Numbered from the stretch's first letter, positions 1-8,406 are shown. The stretch is DNA of 64,000 bases from Kitasatospora sp. GAS204B (GCF_029892155.1 NZ_JARZAG010000012.1:62001-126000), one strand, 5' to 3'. Notes: generated by a model from the sequence alone, not told the origin. Translations and numbers: made by a program.

Positions 1-999
1 GAAGGCGAACATCTCGGTGAGGATGCGTGAGACGGACGTGTCGATCATGGACTGACTCACCTGACCGGAGGTGACGGCCTGCCGCAGCGCGCTGCCGAAG
101 TAGGTGTTGTCACCCGGCATGTCCTGGTCCAAGCCCGCGTTCACTGACGGCACGGTGGAGTGTGTGGCGCGCCAGTCGGAGGTGACGAAGCCGGTGAAGC
201 CGAACTGCCGGCGCAGGACTGAGTTCAGGATCAGCGGGTTCTCGCAGGCGAAGGTCCCATTGATCTGGCTGTAGGAGCACATCACCGAGGAGGGGGCGCC
301 CTGCTGCACGGCGGTCTGGAAGGCGGGTAGGTAAATCTCCCGCAGCGCCTGGTCGCCGACGATCGCGTCGTCGGCGGGCGTGTTGCGGTTCGTCTCCTGG
401 TTGTACACAGCGAAGTGCTTGACCTGTGCCATCACCCCGGTGGACTGCACACCGCGGATGTCAGCTGCGCTCATCTGCCCGTTGAGGTACGGGTCCTCAC
501 CGACCGACTCGAACGCGCGGCCCCAGCGCGGGTCCCGCACGATGTTGATCGTCGGTCCGAGGTCCACAGTCGTGCCCTTGGCGGCCTGCTCCTCACCGAT
601 GGCCTGGCCGTAGGTCTGCTCCGCTGTGGTGTCCCAGGTCGCGGCGACGCTGACGGGCGCCGGGAACTGGGTGACCCCCGTCATCCAGTCGCTCACGCCG
701 GCCGGACCGTCCTCCAGGCTCAACGCCGGGATGCACAACGAACCGATCCCCGGCGTAAAGCCGACGTAGCTGGAGCCGCCGGCCCCGGTCATCAGCTGGA
801 CCTTCTGATTCAGCGTCATCCGCGAGATCACCTCGTTGACGCGCTGAGGGATCGGCGCGCTCGATCCCACCCACGGGCAGGCGGTCGAGACCGCCGCAGC
901 GGGTGGAGCCACGACATAGGCAGCCGGCAGCGAACCGGACAGAGTGCTCAAGGCCACCGCCATTCGCGCGAGCCACGGTGCGGTGACGATCCTGCGCAT
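1..999 (-). CDS. Glycoside hydrolase family 3 beta-glucosidase, secreted (3' part off the window)
   Basis: Reading the minus strand from the ATG at 999 gives an export-like N-terminus (basic, then Ala/Val/Leu-rich, ending near an AAAVSTACP stretch) and then a GH3 catalytic domain. Visible family landmarks are LCIPALSLEDGPAG, GPTINIVRDPRWGRAFES (broken here as GPTINIV and DPRWGR), VKHFAVYNQETNR, and FGFTGFVTSDW, whose Asp is the expected nucleophile. The protein should hydrolyse terminal beta-linked sugars outside the cell. The reading frame is open to base 1, so the C-terminal half is outside the window. Subfamily and substrate cannot be told from this part. The gene points away from the RT-SLATT operon and has normal high GC. 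Confidence 0.9.
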   Translation of the reverse strand, partial: MRRIVTAPWLARMAVALSTLSGSLPAAYVVAPPAAAVSTACPWVGSSAPIPQRVNEVISRMTLNQKVQLMTGAGGSSYVGFTPGIGSLCIPALSLEDGPAGVSDWMTGVTQFPAPVSVAATWDTTAEQTYGQAIGEEQAAKGTTVDLGPTINIVRDPRWGRAFESVGEDPYLNGQMSAADIRGVQSTGVMAQVKHFAVYNQETNRNTPADDAIVGDQALREIYLPAFQTAVQQGAPSSVMCSYSQINGTFACENPLILNSVLRRQFGFTGFVTSDWRATHSTVPSVNAGLDQDMPGDNTYFGSALRQAVTSGQVSQSMIDTSVSRILTEMFAF

Positions 1000-1339
1000 G
1001 ACGCCTCCGGCTCACGGAAGGGAGATGACTCGCTGGCCCCTGCACACTAATCTGGCGAACCCTCCAGGTCAGAACACGACACCGGAGACGGCGAAGCGAC
1101 GACGCCAGACCAGGTCAGCGCGCATTCCTTATGCCGATTCGCGGAGGAGACACCCCGTCAGCCAATCTCATTGCACGCCATTTCTGCTGGTTGCAGGCCA
1201 ATCAACTGCACCGGTACTGCGCTACCTTGCAGACTGCGCCGGCGCCCGCGGGTGATTGCATAAAGACCTTTACTGCAGCTTCAGGCGCCGCGCACAGCGC
1301 TGCGCGTTTTCAGTGAGACTCCGCCACCCACTGCGCCCG
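1000..1339. other. Intergenic region between SLATT gene and GH3 gene
   Basis: About 340 bp without a credible gene. It must hold the 3' end of the RT-SLATT transcript and the promoter of the GH3 gene, both on the minus strand. I see a GC-rich self-complementary stretch around 1290-1310 but no convincing terminator with a T-run, and no clear -35/-10 pair. Confidence 0.5.
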
Positions 1340-1855
1340 CTACTGCACAGGAGGAGTCTCAGCGACTGCCTGCTCATAGGAGGTGATACCGGCACCAATT
1401 CGCCGCGAGGCGCGCCGGAAGAGCCTGTTGGGCACCGGTTCGTCCTTGGCGACGATGGATTCTCGCACTTTATTCAACGATCGAACTACTTGTTCCAGCT
1501 CTTCTGCTGCTCTGGAGAGTCCGATTGAAGCCTCTAGCCGCGCATTATGCCTCAGCGCCGTATACTGCCGAGCCGACTCTCGGTAGGAAGCAGCAAGCTT
1601 ACCTGAACCGATAAACGACGCTGTTGCAGCAACTGCTCCGGAGGTCGCAGAGAGGGCACCTCCGAACTTGATGGAAAAAATTGCAGTAGCGATCCCTGAT
1701 GCGGCCGAAATGATCGCCGGAAAGAAGACGATGAACCTTCCCCAGAAGTCTGCCGATTTTGCTGCCTCAAAATATGCCTGGGCGCTATATAGGGCATCGA
1801 TTTCAAGTCTTTTAAGTGCGTCGATGGGAGCGCTTATTTGACCAGAGCTTGACAT
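1340..1855 (-). CDS. SLATT-domain two-TM effector protein, partner of the reverse transcriptase
   Basis: A 171-residue protein with two adjacent hydrophobic helices (roughly residues 38-62 and 66-88), followed by an Arg/Glu-rich helical tail containing ARQYTALRHNARLEAS and LEQVVRSLNKVRESI. This is the layout of SLATT proteins, predicted membrane-pore effectors that act when a linked sensor is triggered. I chose the ATG at 1855 because it lies 7 bp behind the RT stop codon with GAGG just before it; a longer frame reaching 1921 would overlap the RT gene. The close spacing implies one transcript with the RT. One SLATT family is known to be coupled to reverse transcriptases. That it kills or arrests the infected cell is inference. 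Confidence 0.8.
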   Translation of the reverse strand: MSSSGQISAPIDALKRLEIDALYSAQAYFEAAKSADFWGRFIVFFPAIISAASGIATAIFSIKFGGALSATSGAVAATASFIGSGKLAASYRESARQYTALRHNARLEASIGLSRAAEELEQVVRSLNKVRESIVAKDEPVPNRLFRRASRRIGAGITSYEQAVAETPPVQ

Positions 1856-1862
1856 TTTCGCC

Positions 1863-3338
1863 TCACACGATCGGTATATCAGGTTCGCTTTGTAGGTAGG
1901 CGGCAGTAACTCCGAGAGCACCGCTTTCGCTGGATAGGTGCCTGAATATCCTCTTCGGGAAGTATCCAGACTCGTACATGCCGACCATTAGAGCTCTTCG
2001 CATGGACTCTGTCGGCTCGTTTTCGAACCTGTGCTTCATGAGCATTCCACTAGAAAGGCTTCCCGATCTAGCGATGTAGCGCACGGCAAACTCTCTCGGC
2101 AGGCTTCCCCTATTTTTGTCCTCTAGAATCTCCCATGCGGCGTCAAGGATGCTGGGGTCGCGTATGCCATGCTTGAGGGCCATCCGGATTACCTGGAATT
2201 GCAGATAAGGATATGGCCGTATGGCCCCGCTTCGCGCCATCGATGCAAGACTCCGCCTTACTTCATTTCCTCTCGTATCGGTGAACTTCGCTATGTAGGG
2301 AAAGAAATCCCTCGCGAGATGAGGGAATGAGGGAGAGTTCTCCAGGGTCCAGGAGAGGGCGTAGTCATCTCCTAATCGCTTCAGCCTGTTTATTGCGAAC
2401 CGAAGATCCCGCGCGGATATCTCTTCTTGGCCGACGACCTTGTCGAAGTAGCTTCGGACCGTGGCTGGCGTGCCGGGGCTCCCGACCCGGATTCCATACT
2501 GGATGGCATCTTTCTCTGCATCTTCAAAGAAGTCCTTAGCCTCGGCCGGCTCCATAATTATGGTCTTTTGTGAGGCCATGGTCAGTCGGCGCGACCGAAG
2601 GACATCGTTTATCTGAAGGATGGCGTCGCGGAGAACCCAGAAGTCCGGCCCAAACAGATACATGTCGTCAGAGTATCGGAAACTTTTAATGCCCCGCCTT
2701 CGAAGTAGCTCGTCGACTGGCAGCAGGTAGAGATTCGCAAGTATGCCCGAAGCGTCCGATCCCTGGGGAATTCCCCATGCGCTATGGAAAGATTGAAATG
2801 AGTCTAGATAGTTGCTGAGCATGCGGACCCAGCCATTTTCCCCCGAAGCTGCCTCGAGATCATCCATCAATGTTTCTAGGTGGATGCTGTCGTAGAAGGA
2901 TGTAACGTCGGTGCGGGCCACATAGTGACCAGGATTTCTTGAGAGATGGCGCGCTGCTGATCGCTGCATCCGGAGCCACATGTCGATCGGACTCTTGAAT
3001 GAAAAGCTTCCTCGGCTCCACCGGTAGCTGTAGACGGAATCGAAGATTTGCGAGTCCACGGCCCTGGCCAGCCTAAAAACGAGCACCTCGTACAGAATCC
3101 GATCCCTCGTGGAAAAGCGCACTAGAGGGCGAACGGAAATCTTATCCTTGGGGAGATCGACTATTTCAATGTTGTCGATCCTAGTATTTCCGGCCCGGAG
3201 GTCAGAAAGGAGTGAGTTGTACAGCGTAGGCCAGAATAGGCGCAGATCATCAAGGCCTATTACGTCCGGAAGCTCCTCGTTATAGCGGCCCCGATAATGG
3301 TGCCGCCATGTAGAGTCCAGGACCCGTGGAACGTTCAT
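1863..3338 (-). CDS. Reverse transcriptase of the defence (UG/DRT) type
   Basis: The 491-aa protein has RT motifs in order: TDVTSFYDSI (motif A, Asp144), GIPQGSDASGILANLYL (motif B, about 189-205) and RYSDDMYLFG (motif C, catalytic DD at 224-225). The QGSD variant of motif B resembles unknown-group/Abi RTs more than group II intron maturases, and no maturase X domain, HNH domain or integrase is present. About 250 residues after the palm look helical and repeat-like, as in UG RTs with alpha-helical repeat tails. Codon use and GC are clearly lower than in neighbouring genes, a sign of transfer. With the SLATT gene directly downstream it matches the two-gene DRT10 type. An antiviral role is inferred from the class, not from this sequence. 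Confidence 0.88.
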   Translation of the reverse strand: MNVPRVLDSTWRHHYRGRYNEELPDVIGLDDLRLFWPTLYNSLLSDLRAGNTRIDNIEIVDLPKDKISVRPLVRFSTRDRILYEVLVFRLARAVDSQIFDSVYSYRWSRGSFSFKSPIDMWLRMQRSAARHLSRNPGHYVARTDVTSFYDSIHLETLMDDLEAASGENGWVRMLSNYLDSFQSFHSAWGIPQGSDASGILANLYLLPVDELLRRRGIKSFRYSDDMYLFGPDFWVLRDAILQINDVLRSRRLTMASQKTIIMEPAEAKDFFEDAEKDAIQYGIRVGSPGTPATVRSYFDKVVGQEEISARDLRFAINRLKRLGDDYALSWTLENSPSFPHLARDFFPYIAKFTDTRGNEVRRSLASMARSGAIRPYPYLQFQVIRMALKHGIRDPSILDAAWEILEDKNRGSLPREFAVRYIARSGSLSSGMLMKHRFENEPTESMRRALMVGMYESGYFPKRIFRHLSSESGALGVTAAYLQSEPDIPIV

Positions 3339-3827
3339 CGCTCGGCCTCTTGCTAGTCAGGCGAACCCAAGCTGGGTGCGCAGACCTGCAAATCTTCATT
3401 TAGCCAACAGAGATTACATGCATGAGTCAGCTGCTGGCTAGCGGCCCGAGCCAATCTCGTGGGTTCATGTCGATACCTGGAGGATTTGATGGGTTTGCAT
3501 CATTTATCCGATTTGTGGCGCCGGCTGTTCGCATCGGAGGCCATATTGACAGCAAGCGCAATATCTTGAGTGCTGCAAAGTCATGCTTATAAGCAGCGTT
3601 CGAGCCACCAACGCGTGTGACTACACAGCTGCGAGGTACGGCACCATGGCGGCCTGGCTGCCGGCAGACTTCGCGGCCAGGAAGGCGCGGGCGGCAGGGG
3701 GGTGCGTGCCACAGCCGTGCCGGATCGGACGGTATGTGACTGACAGTCAGAGCCATCAAGAGGCCAGAGCCAGGCGAAGGCCCATCGGCGGAAGGGCCAA
3801 GGTCAGCCTGGGTGCCCCGCGCCAATC
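3339..3827 (-). other. Non-coding region upstream of the RT; candidate ncRNA/promoter region
   Basis: About 490 bp with no convincing gene, lower in GC near the RT. It contains a 6-bp stem with 10-nt loop (ATATTG at 3543-3548 pairing with CAATAT at 3559-3564), a perfect 10-bp palindrome GCTTATAAGC (3585-3594), and a GAACCC/GGGTTC pair (3363-3368, 3461-3466). RT defence systems of this kind often encode a structured ncRNA beside the RT that serves as template; this is the only space in the operon for one. No transcript boundary can be read from sequence alone. Confidence 0.35.
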
Positions 3828-3868
3828 CTTGTAAAGCAGGGGTCGTCGGTTCGAACCCGACAGGGGGC
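3828..3868 (+). repeat. tRNA-Thr(TGT) 3' half, attachment-site remnant
   Basis: The stretch reads as an anticodon loop CTTGTAA (anticodon TGT), the 3' anticodon stem, a T-arm GTCGG-TTCGAAC-CCGAC and an acceptor strand ending AGGGGGC. No matching D-arm or 5' acceptor strand precedes it, so it is not a functional tRNA. A detached plus-strand 3' half is what remains at the far end of an element integrated into a tRNA gene; the intact tRNA-Thr should lie left of the window, which would put the RT-SLATT operon inside the element. Confidence 0.65.
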
Positions 3869-3910
3869 GGTACCGTTCCGCAGCGATCACAGAGTCAGGG
3901 GCAGAACAGC

Positions 3911-4243
3911 ATGGACCGCAAGCGCAGGGTCGATGGCTGGACAGCGGGCACGTACCTGCATGGTTGGGCGATGGTCGAGATCCGAACCATGGCGCGACGG
4001 CGCAAGCCGTTGAGCACGTGGCCCGACGACGACTTCGTTGCGTGCATCGCGTGGTTGGCTGACCTGTGCCACAACATGCCGGTTGATCCTTTCCGAGCAC
4101 GTCGGTGGTGGCACTGGCGAGACCGGCAGAACCGGCGACCCATGGATTGGACCTGGAAGGTTGCCGGGCCAGCTGGCCGAGAGTGGATCCTAACGTCGTT
4201 GGAGAAGATCGGGATGGACTGGACCCCACCAGCAGACGAGTAG
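3911..4243 (+). CDS. Hypothetical protein, Trp-rich, 110 aa
   Basis: The ATG at 3911 begins MDRKRRVDGWTAGTYLHGW and continues with composition typical of a real protein, including RARRWWHWRDRQNR and a tail WILTSLEKIGMDWTPPADE. AGGGG lies about 10 nt upstream as a weak ribosome site. It lies between the tRNA-Thr and tRNA-Pro remnants, so it is probably island cargo. I recognise no domain; there is no signal peptide or membrane segment. An in-frame extension to 3812 would run through the tRNA remnant and was not used. Confidence 0.5.
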   Translation: MDRKRRVDGWTAGTYLHGWAMVEIRTMARRRKPLSTWPDDDFVACIAWLADLCHNMPVDPFRARRWWHWRDRQNRRPMDWTWKVAGPAGREWILTSLEKIGMDWTPPADE

Positions 4244-4322
4244 CAGCCAGGGCGTCTCGCAGCCATGCGGGGTTGAGTGTCTAACTGCGCTACAACGGCC
4301 CCGTACCCCCGCGCACAACCAC

Positions 4323-4384
4323 GGACACTCACGCACCGTCTGTGCAGGTCATCGGCGCCCCTTCCTCACGTCGGGTGAGTGTCC
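4323..4384. repeat. 10-bp inverted repeat beside the tRNA-Pro att site
   Basis: GGACACTCAC (4323-4332) is repeated inverted as GTGAGTGTCC (4375-4384), 42 bp apart and ending 7 bp before the 67-bp att repeat. It could be a terminator for the small gene ending at 4243 or a recombinase accessory site. No function is proven. Confidence 0.4.
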
Positions 4385-4391
4385 GAGTTGC

Positions 4392-4458
4392 TTCGGGACG
4401 AAGAGGCCGTGGGTTCAAATCCCGCCACCCCGACCCAGTAACACCAGTCAGGGCCGGT
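4392..4458 (+). repeat. att direct repeat 1: tRNA-Pro(CGG) 3' half plus flank
   Basis: This 67-bp segment is identical to 8957-9023. It starts in an anticodon loop/stem (TTCGGGA-CGAAG, anticodon CGG), continues with the T-arm around GGGTTCAAATCCC and acceptor strand CACCCCGA, and then a shared flank. The sequence before it does not supply a tRNA 5' half. Both copies are followed by integrase C-terminal coding sequence on the minus strand, as in tRNA-targeting actinobacterial elements. Confidence 0.85.
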
Positions 4459-4487
4459 GTCCCTTGCGGGACACCGGCCCTGACTGG
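4444..4487 (+). terminator. 20-bp hairpin terminator behind tRNA-Pro remnant
   Basis: Perfect 20-bp stem CCAGTCAGGGCCGGTGTCCC with TTGC loop and its complement, followed by TTTTC. Its counterpart at 9009-9052 differs in the upper stem but keeps pairing through compensatory changes, so the structure is under selection. It is probably the original tRNA-Pro terminator. Confidence 0.85.
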
Positions 4488-4551
4488 TTTTCAAGCCTCC
4501 CGGGGAGTGGCCTCGGGAGTGGATCATGCAAATCCCGCTCCCGGCGGCCTA

Positions 4552-5228
4552 CTACTGGCGGCCCGTCAGTAGGGCGTCGAGGACGGCCACGGGTGAGCGG
4601 GGAGACATCCGCCGGCGAGCTTCGAGAGCGGCCCCCCAGATCCGCGTCAGGCCGTCCATCAGTTCCTCGCGCATCTCCTGCGTCACATGCGAGTACCGCG
4701 CCTGAACCGACCCGTCGAGATGACCGATCCGCTCATCGGCCAGCACCTTCGGGGTCCTCGCAGGACCTTCGCCAGCCAGATGCGTGAGCAGCGTGGCTGG
4801 GACATCGCCACATCCGGAGGCTGGGGCCGCAGCTCCGGGCAAGGCCGAACCACGTACTCCTTGCGCGCCCGCCGCAAGAGCCTGACCTCATGACCGAGCA
4901 GGCGCTGCTGTACAGCCTTCGGCCCTGCCGATCGCCGTCCGGAGGGCCCAGCGGACGTGGGAGGGGTCCAGCTCCTTGCCGATGTCCGAATGGCAGACCA
5001 GGTCGTTCTCCTCCCACTTGTCCCCCACTGCCAGCTGGTCCCGGCCCTGGTCCACCCAGTGCTCCCACAGCGCCTCCACGCACCGGGGCGACAGCGCGAG
5101 GGGCGCCGGCGGGTCGGCGTCCGGCAGGCATTGAGGAACGGATGGTTCCAGGTCAGCGCACGCAGTTCCTCGGTCCGCGCCCCGGACGGCCTCCCAAGCC
5201 GCCCGTTGGGGCCCCGAGCGTAGCCCAA
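4552..5228 (-). pseudogene. Degenerate tyrosine-type integrase
   Basis: Three minus-strand frames each hold a recognisable piece of one integrase: GARTEELRALTWNHPFLNA (upstream, near 5170), MEALWEHWVDQGRDQLAVGDKWEENDLVCHSDIGKELDPSHVRWAL (broken here; 4940-5079) and, downstream in a third frame, PKVLADERIGHLDGSVQARYSHVTQEM, with the Tyr-bearing box and a C-terminus ending LLTGRQ at 4552. The central H-x-x-R box is not readable. Frameshifts between the pieces and loss of the N-terminal half make it non-functional. Its C-terminus faces the att repeat at 4392, the usual int-att order. Confidence 0.8.
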
Positions 5229-5308
5229 CGACCTTGCACTCTGGCCGCCTTGGCGGCGTTGGGTTAGATTTCGCTGAGAGGCAGAGTCATGACCCCGGAG
5301 GGGACTGA

Positions 5309-5725
5309 ATGTCAGCCGAGTTGGTGCAGTTGGTTGAACAGGCTGGGCCCTATGTCAGTGCTGCGGTCACCGCGTACGGGGCCGCTGTGCTCACACGGGC
5401 GCAGGATGCTGCCGTGGACGCGACGGCGAATCTCGGGCAGCGCATCCTTCAGACCGTGTGGCAGCGGAGGCAACGCTCGGACCAGGCAGCCCTGACCGTT
5501 TCCGTGGCGGAGGCCGCTGCCGAGCCGGAGAACCCCGAGGCCGCCGCAGACCTGCGGCGGCAGATCGAGCGCGCCCTGCGTGAGGATGACCGGCTCCGCG
5601 AGGACGTGGCCGCGATGTTGCCGCCCACCCCGCAGGTCGTGATCACCGCCTCGGGTGAACGGGGTATCGCCGCCCAGCACATCGGCACCGTCATCAACGG
5701 TGACAACACCACGATTCAGCGGTGA
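5309..5725 (+). CDS. Small putative effector with C-terminal amyloid-like (BASS-type) motif
   Basis: A 138-aa protein with good GGAGG ribosome site. The N-terminal half (LVQLVEQAGPYVSAAVTAYGAAVLTRAQDAA, broken here) looks like an amphipathic or membrane-associating helix pair; a charged linker rich in Glu/Arg follows (70-100). The last 25 residues contain GERGIAAQHIGTVINGD (116-132), which recurs with 12 of 17 identities near the N-terminus of the next protein. The motif resembles bacterial amyloid signalling sequences that link a small effector to an NLR. Its stop overlaps the NLR start as GTGA, so translation is coupled. What the N-terminal domain does is unknown. Confidence 0.75.
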   Translation: MSAELVQLVEQAGPYVSAAVTAYGAAVLTRAQDAAVDATANLGQRILQTVWQRRQRSDQAALTVSVAEAAAEPENPEAAADLRRQIERALREDDRLREDVAAMLPPTPQVVITASGERGIAAQHIGTVINGDNTTIQR

Positions 5726-8406
5726 CGCTGCCCGACGAGCCGTCCGCCAAGTATTGGATCAATTCCAAGGGCCACCGCGGACTGGCTGCGCAGCACATCG
5801 ACATGGTCGTGAACGGCGACTTGGTCCTGACGCCGGCCGAGACCGTTACCGGAGGCACACCGACGCCCGCCGACAGCGGCCCCGAGCTGCGAGGACCATC
5901 CGCCGGCATCGGCCCGAAGTACTCAAACGCACCCCAGAAGAATCCGTCGTTCACCGGCCGCGACGATGTCCTGACCGAACTGCACACGACGCTGGCCGAG
6001 GGCACCACGGCCCTGGTGGCCGCGGCGCCCCAGACCCTGCAGGGGCTTGGCGGGGTCGGCAAAACACAACTGGCCGCAGAGTATGCGAACCGCTACAGGG
6101 CGTATTACGACCTGATCTGGTGGATCGATGCCGAACAGACCGAGCTGATCACGTCTGCCCTCGCCCAACTGGCTGAGCGGATACTCCTCCCCGTCGGCGG
6201 TGACGTCGAGAAGGCGGCGGAAGCAGCCCAGGATGCACTGCGCCGGGGCGTGCCAACCACCCGATGGCTGCTGATCTTCGACAATGCCGATGCCCCCGCC
6301 GATGTTCGCCGCTTCTTCATCGACGGCCCCGGACACACCCTGATTACTTCCCGAAACCCGAACTGGTCCGGGCTGGCTCAGGTGCTGCCGGTAGACGTGT
6401 TCGACCGATCGGAGAGCATCGAGCATTTATGCAACCGGGTCCCCGGCCTGTCCGAGGAGGACGCGGCCCGGGTTGCCCGCGAGGTCGGCGACCTGCCGCT
6501 GGCCGTCGAGGTCGCCGCCGCCTGGCTGGCGACCACCGGGATCCCTGTGGACACCTATCTCACCCAACTGAAGGCCGCTGCCCCCAGGGCCCTCGCCGCC
6601 GGCGAGCCCCCGCTGGACTACCCGGCCCCGGTCGGTCAGACCTGGAACGTCTCGATCGCCAGGCTGCGCGAGCAGTCACCAGCTGCCGTCCGGCTGTTGG
6701 AACTGCTAGCCTTCTTCGGGCCCGAGCCGATCTCGCTCAGGCACTTCTTCTACTCCGAGTCGATGCGGCTGGCCCTGGAGCCGTACGACCGGGAACTGGC
6801 CGAGGGCTTCATGCTCGGCAAGGTCCTGCGTGCGGTCAGCCGATACGGGCTCGCCAGGGTCGACACGGCAAACGACAGTGTCCAGGTGCACCGCCTGGTG
6901 CAGGCCGTGGTCCGCAGCGGCATGAGCGAGGACGAGAAGAGCACCGCGGCGCACGAAGTGCACCGGATCCTGATCGGCGCCCGACCGGTCACCGGCGACG
7001 CCGACGACCCGGCCAACTGGCCCGCCTTCGAGGAGATCTGGCCGCACCTGTCACCTTCCCGGGCACACAACTGCGACGAGCCGGACACCCGCGAGCTGAT
7101 GATCGACCGGGTCCGCTACCTGTGGAGGCGCGGGGAGTTCCAGCAGGCCCGCCACACCGGCGACCTACTGGAGGAGGCCTGGACCGCCAAGCTCGGCGAT
7201 GACGACCCCCAGATCCTGCTACTGCGCTTCCAGCTCGCCAACGTGATGCGCACGCAGGGCCAGTACGCCCTAGCGCAACAGCTGGACCAGGACACCCTCG
7301 AGCGACAGAAGCGGGTGCTCGGCGAGCATCACCCGTACACCCTGAGGACGGCCAGCTCGCTGGCCGCCGACCTGCGCACGGTCGGCGACTTCCACCAAGC
7401 GCTGGCGCTGGACCGGGAAACGCTGCAGCGGCTCCGCGAGCAACTCGGCGAGGACAACCCGCGGACCCTGTCCTGCGCCAACAACCTGGCCATCGACTAC
7501 CGGCTGACGGGCGACGCCCTGGCCGCCCAGGAGCTGGACCAGGACACCCTGGACCGGCGCGCCCTGGTGCTCGGCCCGAAGCACCCGTACACCCTCTCCA
7601 GCAAGTCCAACCTGGCCCGCGACCTGCGCGCGGCGGGCGACTACGAGGCCTCGGTGACGATCCACCAGGAGGTGGTGGAGGCCCTCGCCGAGGTGCTCGA
7701 CATCAACGCGCCGGAGATCCTGCGCAACGCCACGTCACTGGCCGTCTCGCTGCGCAAGGCCGGCCGGCAGACCGAGGCCCGCCGGATCATCACGGAGACC
7801 TACGAGCGCTACCGGGAGCGCTACGGCGAAAACGCCCCCGACACCCTGGCCTGCGCGCTCGACCTGGCCGCCGACTACAGCGCGGGCGGCGACAAGAACG
7901 CCGCCCGCGACCTGGCCCGCCAGGTCCACGTCGGCCACCAGCAGCTGTTCGGCTTCGAGCACCCGTTCACCCTGGCCTGCGCCAACAACCTGGTGATCTA
8001 CCTGCGCGGCAGCGGCGAGGTGGAGGAGGCGGTCGAGCTCGGCCGGCGGACGGTGGGTACGTTGCAGCGCGTGCTGGGCCCCGACCACCCGTACGACCTG
8101 AACGCCAAGATCAACCTAGCCAACGCGTACGCCGACCTCGGCGAGTACACGAGGGCCGAGCAACTGGAGCTGGCTGCCCACCGCGGCCTCACGGAGCGCT
8201 TCAATGGCCACCACCCGGACGCGGTCAGCTGCCAGTCCAACCTGGCGGTCACCCTACGGGCGCTTGGCCGCACCGCCCAGGCCGCCGAACTGCGGGCTCG
8301 GGCGCTCACCGAGTTCATCCGACAGCTGGGCGAGGAGCACCCCAACACCGTCTCCGCGCGCGGTTGGAATCGGATCAACCGGGACCTGGAGTCGCAGCCG
8401 TTCTGA
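5722..8406 (+). CDS. NLR-type NB-ARC ATPase with TPR array and N-terminal amyloid-like motif
   Basis: The 894-aa protein starts at a GTG overlapping the upstream stop. It has a motif GHRGLAAQHIDMVVNGD (17-33), an entry motif NPSFTGRDDVLTEL (about 75-88), a Walker A GLGGVGKTQ (108-116), Walker B WLLIFDNAD (182-190), a winged-helix region, and from about 480 onward at least eight kinesin-light-chain-like TPRs with the recurring pattern LG-x-x-HP-x-TL and LA-x-x-L-x-x-x-G. This is a STAND/NLR architecture: a sensor TPR array controls an NTPase that oligomerises. The shared motif with the upstream protein suggests signal transfer by templated assembly. Phage defence or self/non-self control is inferred from NLR homologues. 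Confidence 0.85.
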   Translation: MTLPDEPSAKYWINSKGHRGLAAQHIDMVVNGDLVLTPAETVTGGTPTPADSGPELRGPSAGIGPKYSNAPQKNPSFTGRDDVLTELHTTLAEGTTALVAAAPQTLQGLGGVGKTQLAAEYANRYRAYYDLIWWIDAEQTELITSALAQLAERILLPVGGDVEKAAEAAQDALRRGVPTTRWLLIFDNADAPADVRRFFIDGPGHTLITSRNPNWSGLAQVLPVDVFDRSESIEHLCNRVPGLSEEDAARVAREVGDLPLAVEVAAAWLATTGIPVDTYLTQLKAAAPRALAAGEPPLDYPAPVGQTWNVSIARLREQSPAAVRLLELLAFFGPEPISLRHFFYSESMRLALEPYDRELAEGFMLGKVLRAVSRYGLARVDTANDSVQVHRLVQAVVRSGMSEDEKSTAAHEVHRILIGARPVTGDADDPANWPAFEEIWPHLSPSRAHNCDEPDTRELMIDRVRYLWRRGEFQQARHTGDLLEEAWTAKLGDDDPQILLLRFQLANVMRTQGQYALAQQLDQDTLERQKRVLGEHHPYTLRTASSLAADLRTVGDFHQALALDRETLQRLREQLGEDNPRTLSCANNLAIDYRLTGDALAAQELDQDTLDRRALVLGPKHPYTLSSKSNLARDLRAAGDYEASVTIHQEVVEALAEVLDINAPEILRNATSLAVSLRKAGRQTEARRIITETYERYRERYGENAPDTLACALDLAADYSAGGDKNAARDLARQVHVGHQQLFGFEHPFTLACANNLVIYLRGSGEVEEAVELGRRTVGTLQRVLGPDHPYDLNAKINLANAYADLGEYTRAEQLELAAHRGLTERFNGHHPDAVSCQSNLAVTLRALGRTAQAAELRARALTEFIRQLGEEHPNTVSARGWNRINRDLESQPF

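Noticed and set aside
415..1050. Plus- and minus-strand frames over the GH3 gene
   Set aside because: Arg/His-rich shadows of the glycosidase, which reads cleanly to the window edge in another frame.
3427..3825. A 132-aa minus-strand gene upstream of the RT
   Set aside because: Composition is Pro/Arg-rich with no start signal and no family; it runs through the possible ncRNA region and up to the tRNA-Thr remnant.
4392..4436. tRNA-Pro gene
   Set aside because: Only the 3' half is present, in both copies; the preceding sequence cannot form the acceptor or D-arm.
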